DNA from: an uncultured Collinsella sp.
GTDB taxonomy: Bacteria; Actinomycetota; Coriobacteriia; Coriobacteriales; Coriobacteriaceae
Assembly (NCBI GenBank): GCA_934654775.1
Contig: CAKUGR010000002.1
Coordinates: 62,001-126,000 of the forward strand
Direction of reading: 5' to 3'
DNA: 64,000 nt
In this document: positions 1-7,550 of the stretch, in pieces
Layout: every line of letters begins with the position of its first letter
Position numbering within the stretch: the first letter of the stretch is position 1
The notes under the pieces: generated by a model
Seen by the model: the letters and a program-made list of their open reading frames with translations, nothing else
Database searches by the model: none
What the model was told of the DNA's origin: nothing
Program-made: the position numbers and the translations under genes

Positions 1-52
1 GGGAGTGCCATTCGTACCTCCAAATAGTTGGGTTATATCTGATTCAATATTT

Positions 53-84
53 GGCATTTTAGCACGTAAAACGTACAAAATGCC
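53..84. repeat. Hairpin-forming inverted repeat
   Basis: The arms GGCATTTT (53-60) and AAAATGCC (77-84) are perfect complements, and the loop holds ACGT twice. It lies in the gene-free stretch 1-250 downstream of pyrF. A separate palindromic core, GCAATATATTGC, sits near 125-136. No coding sequence is seen here. The role is unknown; a terminator or an operator for a gene beyond the left edge are both possible. Confidence 0.4.
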
Positions 85-147
85 CAATCGCGGCTCCATA
101 GGTTAGACGATACCCGCAAAAAGTGCAATATATTGCGCTAAAAGTTG

Positions 148-205
148 AGCCCCTGACCTGCGATTCCACACAAAGGATGGGAAAGTTTTCGCAGGCACAG
201 GGGCT
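148..205. repeat. Two-step inverted repeat, candidate pyr operon terminator or dispersed repeat
   Basis: The outer arms AGCCCCTG (148-155) and CAGGGGCT (198-205) and the inner arms TGCGA (159-163) and TCGCA (189-193) are complementary, giving a stem of about 58 nt overall. On the minus strand it lies about 45 nt past the pyrF stop and is followed by CAACTTTT, so it could end the pyr transcript, although the U run is weak. The size and two-step form would also fit a dispersed repeat or a small structured RNA. Confidence 0.45.
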
Positions 206-250
206 ATTTTGTGCTAATGAGACCCAAAAGTGGTGACTTGAGGGAATCTT

Positions 251-967
251 TTACGCGACGTTTTCGACCAGCTCGGCGACGATGGCATCAAACGCGGCAA
301 CCGGATCGTCGGCACCGGTGATGGGACGGCCCACCACGATGTGGCTCGCGCCGCGCTCAATTGCCTGGGAAGGCGTGGCCACGCGGGACTGATCACCCAG
401 CGCAGCGCCAACCGGGCGCACGCCCGGGGTCACGATCAACGCATCGGGGCCCAGCAGCTCACGCATGTCATGAGCCTCCATCGGCGAGCACACGATGCCG
501 TCGATACCGTTGGCCTGAGCGAGCTTCGCGAGACGCGCGGCCTCCTCGGCCACGGGCGACTCGACGCCGATCTCTGCCAGCGCATCCTGGTTCATGCTCG
601 TAAGCACGGTGATGGCGACAAGCTTGGCGCGGTCCTCACGAGCCTCCTCGGCGCCCTCACGGCAGGCGGCGAGCATGGCACCCGAGCCCAGGCCGTGGAC
701 CGAAAGCAGGTCGGCACCGGCAAGCGAGGCCGAACGGGCGGCGCCACGCACCTGATGCGGAATGTCGTGGAACTTAAGGTCGAGAAAGACCTTGAAGCCC
801 AGGTCCTTAAAGGTCTTGACGATCTCGGGACCCTCGGCGTAATAGAGCGTCATACCCACCTTGAGCCAGGCGGCATGGCCCGAAAGCTCATGGGCGAGCT
901 CGAGCGCACGCTCACGGTCGCAGTCGAGGGCGACGATAACGCGGTCGCGGGCATCGGTCTCTAGCAT
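251..967 (-). CDS. pyrF: Orotidine 5'-phosphate decarboxylase
   Basis: Decarboxylates OMP to UMP, the last step of de novo pyrimidine synthesis. The product of 238 residues has the usual family length. It opens with the VIVALD strand, has the catalytic DLKFHDIP signature near residue 60, and ends with the phosphate-binding VTPGVRP and GRPIT segments. The frame is open further upstream, but the ATG at 965-967 fits the family N-terminus and overlaps the pyrD stop by 7 nt, which argues for translational coupling. It is the last gene of the pyrR-B-C-K-D-F operon. Confidence 0.95.
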   Translation of the reverse strand: MLETDARDRVIVALDCDRERALELAHELSGHAAWLKVGMTLYYAEGPEIVKTFKDLGFKVFLDLKFHDIPHQVRGAARSASLAGADLLSVHGLGSGAMLAACREGAEEAREDRAKLVAITVLTSMNQDALAEIGVESPVAEEAARLAKLAQANGIDGIVCSPMEAHDMRELLGPDALIVTPGVRPVGAALGDQSRVATPSQAIERGASHIVVGRPITGADDPVAAFDAIVAELVENVA

Positions 968-1884
968 TCGAAAGCACCTACCAGCTCGTTGATGTCCTTC
1001 ACGCCCTGGGACTCGGCCCAGGCCTCGAGCTCGTGCGCGATCTTGATCGAGGCGCACGGATCGACGAAGTTGGCCATACCGACCGACACGCAGGTAGCGC
1101 CAGCCAGGATAAACTCGGCCGCGTCCTCTCCGGTCATGACGCCGCCGACGCCGTTGATGGGGATATCGACGGCCTGGGCAACCTCCCAGACCATGCGCAC
1201 GGCGATGTGGTGGCACAGCGGGCCCGAAAGGCCGCCCTTGGGCTTGGCCACGCGGGACTTGCGGGTGTGAACGTCGATGGCCATACCCTGGATGGAGTTA
1301 ATGACCGAAAGGCCATCGGCACCGGCGGCCTCGAGAGCCTTGGCAATCTCGGCAACGTTGACCGGAGCCATCTTTACGAACAGCGGCTTGTCGGTCACCT
1401 TGCGGCACGCGGCCATGACAGCAGAGGCGCCCTCGGGCGTGGAGCCCATGGCGGCACCGCCGGCGGCAATGTTGGGGCAGCTCACATTGATCTCATAGCC
1501 GGCAGCCCAGGGGCACAGCTCGACATACATCTCGAGCGCACGGACAAACTCGTCCACGGAATGACCGGCAACCTGGCAGATGACCTGGCAGCCGTCCTTG
1601 GAGAGCTGCTCGAGCCACGGACCGGACTCGCGGGCGAAAGCGGCCACACCGGGGTTCTGAAGGCCCACGGAATTGATCATGCCGCCGGGGATCTCGGCCA
1701 TGCGGGGTGCGGGATTGCCGGGCCAGGGCTCAGCAGCGCAGCCCTTGGTGGTGATGGCGCCCAGCTGAGAGACATCGAAGAAGTTCTGGAACTGCCAACC
1801 GTAGCCAAAGGTACCGGCTGCGGTGTTGATGGGGTTCTGCATCTTGACGCCGCCGAAATCGACGGCCATGTTCACGGTACCCAC
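961..1884 (-). CDS. pyrD: Dihydroorotate dehydrogenase B (NAD+), catalytic subunit
   Basis: FMN-containing class 1B subunit that oxidises dihydroorotate to orotate and passes electrons to PyrK and NAD+. Seen: the N-terminal AAGTFGYG motif, the NSVGLQNPG segment, INVSCPN, and the C-terminal GVGGVMTGEDA phosphate/FMN region. Class 1B enzymes carry a catalytic cysteine in the active-site loop; the INVSCPN stretch lies in the core beta/alpha barrel. The start given is a GTG that shares one base with the pyrK stop; a GTG nine bases further in is an equally good family match. A class 1B enzyme next to pyrK, rather than a quinone-linked PyrD, fits an anaerobe. Confidence 0.94.
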   Translation of the reverse strand: MGTVNMAVDFGGVKMQNPINTAAGTFGYGWQFQNFFDVSQLGAITTKGCAAEPWPGNPAPRMAEIPGGMINSVGLQNPGVAAFARESGPWLEQLSKDGCQVICQVAGHSVDEFVRALEMYVELCPWAAGYEINVSCPNIAAGGAAMGSTPEGASAVMAACRKVTDKPLFVKMAPVNVAEIAKALEAAGADGLSVINSIQGMAIDVHTRKSRVAKPKGGLSGPLCHHIAVRMVWEVAQAVDIPINGVGGVMTGEDAAEFILAGATCVSVGMANFVDPCASIKIAHELEAWAESQGVKDINELVGAFEC

Positions 1885-2675
1885 TAGAAGACCACCACCT
1901 TGGAAGCATCAAACACGGGGCCGCACATGCAGGCGCCCTTCATACCGTCGACCGTCTCGACGTTGCAGGTGTTGCAGGCGCCAAAGCCACAGCTCATCAT
2001 GCGCTCGAGCGACACCTCGCAGTACACGCCGGCCTCGGCGGCAGCGGCGGCGACCTTCTTCATCATGACGGCGGGACCGCAGCTGGCGACGTAGTCGTAA
2101 CCGCCCTCGCCGAGCAGCTCAGCTGCCGGATCGGTGCAAAAGCCATGCGTGCCCAGCGAGCCATCGTCGGTGCACACGTTGACCGTGGCACCCAGCGCGC
2201 GGAACTCATCGACGCCCACGGCCTTGGACGCGGTGCCAAAGCCCAGGCACACGTCAACGTCCACACCCTGCTCGACAAGCATGTCAGCCAGGCAGAGCAC
2301 GGGCGGAACACCAATGCCGCCCGCCACGAGCAGCGCCTTCCGGGTGCCCTCGGGAACGAGCCAGCCGCGGCCGCCAGGGCCCAGCAAGTTGGAGGTGGAG
2401 CCAGGGGCCATCTGCGACAGACGACGGGTATCATCGCCCACGACGGCGTACCACAGCTCGACGGTGCCGGCCTCGGCGTCGGCGCGATAGAAGCTCAGGG
2501 GCACGCGAAGCAGCGAGGAAGCATCGCCCGGCACGGCGATATTCACGAACTGACCGGGCTTGAGCGCACTTGCAAGCTTGGGGGCCGAGATAACGAGCGA
2601 GAAGATGCCGTCGGCGATCTCCTGGTTCGAGACGACCTCGAAGTCGTGCATGCGTGCAGTGGAAGGTGTGGGCAT
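1884..2675 (-). CDS. pyrK: Dihydroorotate dehydrogenase B, electron transfer subunit
   Basis: FAD and [2Fe-2S] subunit that links PyrD to NAD+. The product has 263 residues. It has a ferredoxin-reductase-like FAD domain (residues 1-100, with KPGQFVNI and RVPLSFY), an NAD-binding domain with LVAGGIGVPP near residue 120, and a C-terminal iron-sulfur loop in which the cysteines are spaced as C-x4-C-x2-C-x11-C (MSCGFGACNTC, then GACMC). All four ligands are present. It is followed at once by pyrD, and preceded by a 92-nt gap holding a perfect hairpin. Confidence 0.94.
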   Translation of the reverse strand: MPTPSTARMHDFEVVSNQEIADGIFSLVISAPKLASALKPGQFVNIAVPGDASSLLRVPLSFYRADAEAGTVELWYAVVGDDTRRLSQMAPGSTSNLLGPGGRGWLVPEGTRKALLVAGGIGVPPVLCLADMLVEQGVDVDVCLGFGTASKAVGVDEFRALGATVNVCTDDGSLGTHGFCTDPAAELLGEGGYDYVASCGPAVMMKKVAAAAAEAGVYCEVSLERMMSCGFGACNTCNVETVDGMKGACMCGPVFDASKVVVF

Positions 2676-2723
2676 AGACGCTCCAATCCCCCATGCGGTT
2701 GCATGGTTCAGGCGAACAGAAAG

Positions 2724-2748
2724 CGCGGCGCCGCAAGGGCGCCGCGCA
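2724..2748 (-). promoter_or_regulatory. Perfect 10-bp GC hairpin between pyrC and pyrK
   Basis: GCGCGGCGCC (2724-2733) and GGCGCCGCGC (2739-2748) are exact complements with a 5-nt loop. In the minus-strand transcript the hairpin lies about 20 nt past the pyrC stop and is followed by TTTCTGTT, a weak U tract. It could be a partial terminator or an mRNA-processing or stability element that sets the ratio of pyrRBC to pyrKDF. Confidence 0.55.
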
Positions 2749-2767
2749 CAAAAGCGATAAGGCTATG

Positions 2768-4057
2768 CTAGCAGATGCAGCCGTCGGCAAGCGTCTGCTT
2801 ACCGCCGACAAACACATCGGTGGCACGACCGGTGAGCGTGCGGCTGGCAAAACCGGAGTTCTCGGCGCGCGACTCGTAGCCGTCCTCGCCGACCGTCCAG
2901 GTGACGGTGGGATCGAAGACGGTCAGGTCGGCGACGGAGCCCGCCTTGACCTGGACCTGGTCAAGGCCCAGGATCTCACGCGGCTTGATGGCCATGAGCT
3001 CGATCATGCGGCCCATGCTCATCTTGCCGGTATTGACTAGCTCGGTGAGCACGAGTGCCAGCGAGGTCTCGAGGCCGATCATACCGAAGGGTGCAAGCTC
3101 GAACTCGCGGGCCTTCTCCCACGGGGTGTGGGGAGCATGGTCGGTGACGATAGCGTCGACGGTGCCGTCGATGACGCCCTGGCGGATAGCCTCGGCGTCC
3201 TCGTCGGTACGCAGCGGCGGGTTGACCTTGAGCGAGGTGTTGTAAGTCTCGTCCAGGTCGTTCTCGGTCAGGAACATGTGGTGCGGGGTGGCCTCGCAGG
3301 TGACCTGCACGCCAGCGGCCTTACCGGCACGAACGAGCTCCAGGCCATGGGCCGTGGAGATGTGCTGAATGTGCAGCTTGGCACCGGTCAGCTTGGCGAT
3401 CTCGATATCGCGAGCGATCTGCAGCTCCTCGCCTGCCGCCGGCCAGCCCTCGAGGGCCAGACGGGTAGAGACCTTGCCCTCGTTGATCTGGCCGTGACCG
3501 ACCAGGTCCTCGTCCTGGCAATGGCTCATAAAGACCTTGCCGAACATCTTGCCGTAGTCCATGCAACGACGGAGCATGCCTGCACCCTGCACGCCGCGAC
3601 CGTCGTCGGTGAAGGCGACGGCGCCGTGGGCGACCATATCGCCCATCTCGGACATAGCCTCGCCCTTAAGACCGCGGGTCATGGCGCCAGAAGGATAGAC
3701 GCGGCAGTGGCCGACCTCGGCAGCGCGGGACTTGACGAACTCAACGACGGTACCGTTATCGGTAACGGGGTCGGTGTTGGGCATGGCGCACACGCCGGTG
3801 AAGCCGCCCTTGGCAGCTGCGCGGGTGCCGCTCTCGATGTCCTCTTTGACCTCGTAACCGGGCTCGCGCAGGTGGACGTGCATATCCACCAGGCCAGGGA
3901 CGAGGTACTTACCGGATAGGTCGCGGACCTCGGCTCCCTCGGCGGCGAGGTTCTCGCCGACCTCGGCGATCTTGTCGCCGTCGATCAGGACGTCAACGAC
4001 ACCGTCAAGCTCGACGGACGGGTCGACGACGTGGGCATTCTTAAGAAGCAAGGCCAT
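2768..4057 (-). CDS. pyrC: Dihydroorotase (type I)
   Basis: Zinc amidohydrolase that closes carbamoyl-aspartate to dihydroorotate. The product has 429 residues, typical of the long class I enzymes. The metal-binding motif DMHVHLREPG lies near residue 60, and MPNTDP, the GHG/HCQDED region and the TDHAPH motif follow in the expected order. The ATG at 4055-4057 is chosen because GGAGGT sits 7 nt before it; the in-frame TTG upstream overlaps that ribosome site and is unlikely. It overlaps the end of pyrB by 17 nt. Confidence 0.95.
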   Translation of the reverse strand: MALLLKNAHVVDPSVELDGVVDVLIDGDKIAEVGENLAAEGAEVRDLSGKYLVPGLVDMHVHLREPGYEVKEDIESGTRAAAKGGFTGVCAMPNTDPVTDNGTVVEFVKSRAAEVGHCRVYPSGAMTRGLKGEAMSEMGDMVAHGAVAFTDDGRGVQGAGMLRRCMDYGKMFGKVFMSHCQDEDLVGHGQINEGKVSTRLALEGWPAAGEELQIARDIEIAKLTGAKLHIQHISTAHGLELVRAGKAAGVQVTCEATPHHMFLTENDLDETYNTSLKVNPPLRTDEDAEAIRQGVIDGTVDAIVTDHAPHTPWEKAREFELAPFGMIGLETSLALVLTELVNTGKMSMGRMIELMAIKPREILGLDQVQVKAGSVADLTVFDPTVTWTVGEDGYESRAENSGFASRTLTGRATDVFVGGKQTLADGCIC

Positions 4058-4985
4058 TATCGGCACCTCCAAGCAGCAGATACAGGATAGCCATACGCAC
4101 GCAGATACCGGCGTAGACCTGCTCCAGGATGACGGAGCGTTGCGGGTGGTCGGCCATATAGGAGTCGAACTCGACGCCGCGGTTGATGGGGCCCGGGTGG
4201 CAAATGATCGCGTCGGGCTTCATGAGCTTCTCACGGTCCTTGGTCAGGCCGAAGAGCTTGTGGTACTCGCGAATGGTCGGGAACGGGGCACCCTCGAGGC
4301 GCTCCTGCTGCACGCGCAGCATGTAGACGACGTCCAGTTCGGGCAGGACGGAATCGAGGTTGCTCGTCACATGGTCGCAGCCCAGGACCTCGGGCGCCGG
4401 CGGCAGCAGCGTGCCGGGGGCGACGGCGTAGGTCTCGCAGCCCATGATCTTCAACGCGGGGATCAGCGAGCCGCAAACGCGGGAGTGGGCGATGTCGCCG
4501 ACGACGGCGACCTTCAGGCCGTGGAAGTCACCCTTGTGCTCCCAGATGGTGTACAGGTCGAGCAGGGCCTGCGTGGGGTGGTTGTGCTTACCGTCACCGG
4601 CGCAGATAACACTCGCGGGCGAATTCTGCGTGACGATGTAGGGAGCACCGGCATGCTTGTCGCGCACGACGATGCAGTCGATCTTGTAGGCGTTGAGGGT
4701 CTCGACGGTATCGACGAGGCTCTCGCCCTTGACCGTGGAGGTCGAGGAGCCGCCGAAGTTGAGGCTGTCGGCCGAAAGACGCTTCTCGGCGAGCTCGAAG
4801 GAGCTGCGGGTACGCGTCGAGGGCTCATTGAACATGTTGACGATGGTCTTGCCCTTGAGCGTGGGGACCTTCTTGATAGCACGCTCGTTGACCTCGGAGA
4901 ACGCCTTGGCGGTCTCGAGGATGAGCTTGATGTCCTCTTCGGAGTACTCGGTAATGTCGATCAGGTGCTTATGATTGAACGCCAC
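4041..4985 (-). CDS. pyrB: Aspartate carbamoyltransferase, catalytic chain
   Basis: Condenses carbamoyl phosphate with aspartate, the committed step of pyrimidine synthesis. Seen: the carbamoyl-phosphate motif STRTRSSFE near residue 50, then the KHNHPTQALLDL region, and CHPGPINRGVE near the C-terminus. No pyrI regulatory chain is adjacent, so the enzyme is probably unregulated by nucleotides. The GTG at 4985 is chosen because GGAGGTGA is 8 nt upstream; a GTG at 4997 would abut the ribosome site. Length 314 residues is normal. Confidence 0.94.
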   Translation of the reverse strand: MAFNHKHLIDITEYSEEDIKLILETAKAFSEVNERAIKKVPTLKGKTIVNMFNEPSTRTRSSFELAEKRLSADSLNFGGSSTSTVKGESLVDTVETLNAYKIDCIVVRDKHAGAPYIVTQNSPASVICAGDGKHNHPTQALLDLYTIWEHKGDFHGLKVAVVGDIAHSRVCGSLIPALKIMGCETYAVAPGTLLPPAPEVLGCDHVTSNLDSVLPELDVVYMLRVQQERLEGAPFPTIREYHKLFGLTKDREKLMKPDAIICHPGPINRGVEFDSYMADHPQRSVILEQVYAGICVRMAILYLLLGGADNGLAS

Positions 4986-4989
4986 GGTA

Positions 4990-5586
<597 letters not shown>

Positions 5587-5595
5587 TCACATGTC

Positions 5596-5700
5596 TTGAC
5601 TGCTGACACAGTCAAAAAAATAGATGCCCGACCGCTCAAAGCGGACCAGACACCCACAGGAAGGGCTGCTCGATTGGCAGCTATGTAATTCCATGTGGGT
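5596..5700 (-). promoter_or_regulatory. pyr operon leader with attenuator-like hairpins
   Basis: In minus-strand order there is a hairpin with arms ACCCACA/TGTGGGT (5694-5700 with 5652-5658) enclosing a GCTGC/GCAGC stem, then an overlapping stem around 5624-5653 ended by seven Us (5614-5620), then a TTGACTG/CAGTCAA hairpin (5609-5615 with 5596-5602) before the pyrR ribosome site. The first and second hairpins share bases, as in an anti-terminator/terminator switch. The consensus Bacillus PyrR loop is not evident; a GTGAGG near the ribosome site is the closest match. PyrR control is inferred from gene content. Confidence 0.6.
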
Positions 5701-5944
5701 ATCTCGTACCCCTTTAATGGTCAAGGGATAGTGTAGCCAACCTCGAGCTCAATTGCGAGCATAAATAGCGGGCAATCCGTAAACGGGCCCAATCACTCCA
5801 TAAACCTATATATATTTGTGGGACGAGCTTGAAAACCTCGTTGCGAGCTGGCATAATCCCCTCTGCTACACGCAAATCGGATCTACGTCCAGGGCCGTAG
5901 CGTGGGCACTATCGCCAAAAGAGGAATATCTCTGTGTAGATTAC

Positions 5945-5972
5945 GCACAGGGAGCTGCTTCTGTGCTATAGT
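5945..5972 (+). promoter_or_regulatory. Probable rpmB promoter with overlapping dyad
   Basis: A -10 like hexamer TATAGT lies at 5967-5972, about 55 nt before rpmB. The dyad GCACAG (5945-5950) / CTGTGC (5961-5966) sits directly upstream, where the -35 would be, and no good -35 hexamer is seen. This is either a weak promoter or one controlled by a factor that binds the dyad. The rest of 5701-6000 shows no gene. Confidence 0.4.
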
Positions 5973-6026
5973 TCAGGCTTGTTTGTTAACGCGACATGTT
6001 CGTTTGTCGCCCAAGGAGGGTCAGTT

Positions 6027-6215
6027 ATGTCCAAAGTTTGCGAAGTTTGCGGTAAGCACCCCGTTGCCGGTCGCTCCATCAGCCACTCTCACCGCGTCAC
6101 CAACCGTAAGTTCCGCCCCAACATTCAGCGCGTCTACGTCGTCGTCGATGGTCACCGTCGCAAGATGAACGTTTGCTCCACCTGCCTCAAGTCCGGCAAG
6201 GTTGCGCGCTCCTAA
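6027..6215 (+). CDS. rpmB: 50S ribosomal protein L28
   Basis: Large-subunit ribosomal protein of 62 residues. It begins SKVCEVCGKHP and has a second pair in CSTCLKSGKV, so both C-x2-C knuckles of the zinc-binding (C+) form are intact. The ATG at 6027 is set by AAGGAGG at 6013-6019; longer in-frame starts have no family match. It stands alone, divergent from the pyr operon, and ends in a strong terminator. Confidence 0.96.
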   Translation: MSKVCEVCGKHPVAGRSISHSHRVTNRKFRPNIQRVYVVVDGHRRKMNVCSTCLKSGKVARS

Positions 6216-6283
6216 ATAAGGTCTTACCAACAAGTACCTCGGACTCTCCGGGTCAAAGACCTCGCGTTCACATAGAACTTACC

Positions 6284-6315
6284 AAAGGCGTCCTCCCCTA
6301 CGGAGGGCGCCTTTT
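6284..6315 (+). terminator. rpmB terminator
   Basis: AAAGGCGTCCTCC (6284-6296) pairs with GGAGGGCGCCTTTTT (6302-6315 region) around a short CCTAC loop and ends in five Ts: a standard intrinsic terminator about 70 nt after the rpmB stop. Confidence 0.85.
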
Positions 6316-6320
6316 TGCGC

Positions 6321-6384
6321 TCATTGGGGACAGACTTAGATGAGTGCTTTCACTCATTGGGGACAGACTTAGATGAGTGCTTTC
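6321..6384 (+). repeat. REP repeat, two tandem 33-bp copies (left flank of transposase)
   Basis: A 33-bp unit starting TCATTGGGGACAG is present at 6321-6353 and again from 6354, with 31 identical bases. Each contains the hairpin ATGAGTG-CTTT-CACTCAT (6340-6357 in the first junction). The same unit occurs inverted on the other side of the transposase at about 7353-7385. REP units of this kind are known partners of REP-associated tyrosine transposases. Confidence 0.8.
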
Positions 6385-6422
6385 CTAAGCTCACAGTGCG
6401 TCGATCGGCCCCAATCCATGCC

Positions 6423-7199
6423 TCACGCAGCCTCGTTCCAGCCTGCAGTGGACTTGGTCACACTTGTAGCGCCGATGCCAGTGATACGGGCAATTTGCTT
6501 GACCGTAAGATGCGCCCGCCTGAGCCTCAGCAGACAGGCATCGCGTTCGGGGCGTGGCAGGGCCTTGAGCAGCGCAGGATCTATGCTCGGCAGGACTTCG
6601 CGCGCAACGGAAAGGGCCTCCCCATCGGGGATCCGCCGGCGTGGAAGAACCTCCACTGACCAGATCCGCCTGGCGACTTCCTTAAGATGCTCGCAATAGC
6701 GACGGGAACCCCCGACAATATCGAGCATGGGGGCCGCATCGCAGATGTCAAAGGGATCGTAGCCCAGCTGGTATGCCCTGAAGCTTGACCAGCGGTAGGC
6801 ATCGAGCGAGTCGAGAGCGCCTTTTACGGGATTGAGATGGATATAATCGAGCAGCTGCACTGCCTGCGTGTCTGACTCAACCGCAACCCGCGAATAGCGA
6901 TTGTCAAACAGATGACCCGTTCTCCCCGTTTTCCCATTGAAATACTTAGCATATGCCGTCAGTGCGCACTGCATTGCCTTTGAAAGGTTGTCAAATGGGT
7001 CATCAACCATCAAATGGAAGTGATTATCCATAAGGCACCAGGCCAACACCGCCACGTCATGGCGCGCGAACCTGTCCGAGATATCCGATAAGAAACGATA
7101 GTGGTCGGAGTCATCTTCATAAATAATCTGTTTGGAGTTGCCACGGTCAAAGACGTGGTAGTAGCCGGTGAGCGAAACGGCGCGGGCGCATCGAAGCAA
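6423..7199 (-). CDS. REP-associated tyrosine transposase (RAYT, IS200/Y1 family)
   Basis: Single-strand HUH endonuclease related to IS200/IS605 TnpA; the family is tied to the spread of REP palindromes. Seen: N-terminal GYYHVFDRGN, the HUH pair in NHFHLMV near residue 75, a candidate catalytic tyrosine in AYAKYFNG, and DYIHLNPVK. The last 40 residues look like a helix-turn-helix (TVKQIARITGIG), a DNA-recognition extension common in this family. The TTG at 7199 follows AAAGGAG by 6 nt. Inverted REP copies flank both sides, suggesting the gene and its substrates moved or persist together. It appears intact. Confidence 0.9.
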   Translation of the reverse strand: MLRCARAVSLTGYYHVFDRGNSKQIIYEDDSDHYRFLSDISDRFARHDVAVLAWCLMDNHFHLMVDDPFDNLSKAMQCALTAYAKYFNGKTGRTGHLFDNRYSRVAVESDTQAVQLLDYIHLNPVKGALDSLDAYRWSSFRAYQLGYDPFDICDAAPMLDIVGGSRRYCEHLKEVARRIWSVEVLPRRRIPDGEALSVAREVLPSIDPALLKALPRPERDACLLRLRRAHLTVKQIARITGIGATSVTKSTAGWNEAA

Positions 7200-7337
7200 A
7201 ATCTCTCCTTTCAAAACTGAACAGGCGAACAGGCAACACCTAAAAGGAGAGAAGGAACGCGAAATGCTGAGCCTGTGACCTATTTATATCCAATAAGCGG
7301 CAAAAACAGGTCCAGAACGGCAAAATGGCAAAACGAT

Positions 7338-7390
7338 GTCTGTCCCAAATGAGTGAAAGCACTCATGTAAGCCTGTCCCCAATGAGTGTC
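7338..7390 (-). repeat. REP repeat, inverted copy (right flank of transposase)
   Basis: 7353-7385 is the reverse complement of the left 33-bp unit with two mismatches, and contains ATGAGTG-AAAG-CACTCAT. Partial copies (TGTCCC and CCCAATGAGTG) lie on both sides, up to about 7401. With the left pair this gives an inverted REP arrangement around the transposase. Confidence 0.75.
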
Positions 7391-7422
7391 CCCAATGAGT
7401 GGGGCGATGCAGAGGCGGATAG

Positions 7423-7453
7423 TTTAGTTGAACCGCTTCATTTAGTTGAAGCG
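7423..7453 (+). promoter_or_regulatory. Direct and inverted repeat upstream of adhE, candidate operator
   Basis: TTTAGTTGAA occurs at 7423-7432 and 7441-7450, and CGCTTCA (7434-7440) pairs with TGAAGCG (7447-7453). It lies about 100 nt before adhE, where redox or fermentation regulators often bind. It does not match a Rex box. A TTTTAG after the stem could also make it a weak terminator. Confidence 0.35.
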
Positions 7454-7550
7454 TTTTAGTGTGCCTTTTACGGGAATCTTACCGTTCGCCGAATAATTTC
7501 TTGCTATCATGCAAGGCGTAGGGTAAATCTCCGATCGCAAGGAGACACAA

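Noticed and set aside
6315..6659. Plus-strand frame over the REP copies and the end of the transposase
   Set aside because: The repeated CFHSLGTDLDE peptide is only the translated REP unit; there is no other coding evidence.
6321..7400. CRISPR array
   Set aside because: The repeats near the transposase are tandem or inverted REP units without regular spacers.
7423..7453. Rex operator upstream of adhE
   Set aside because: The dyad does not match the Rex consensus; it is recorded only as an unassigned repeat.
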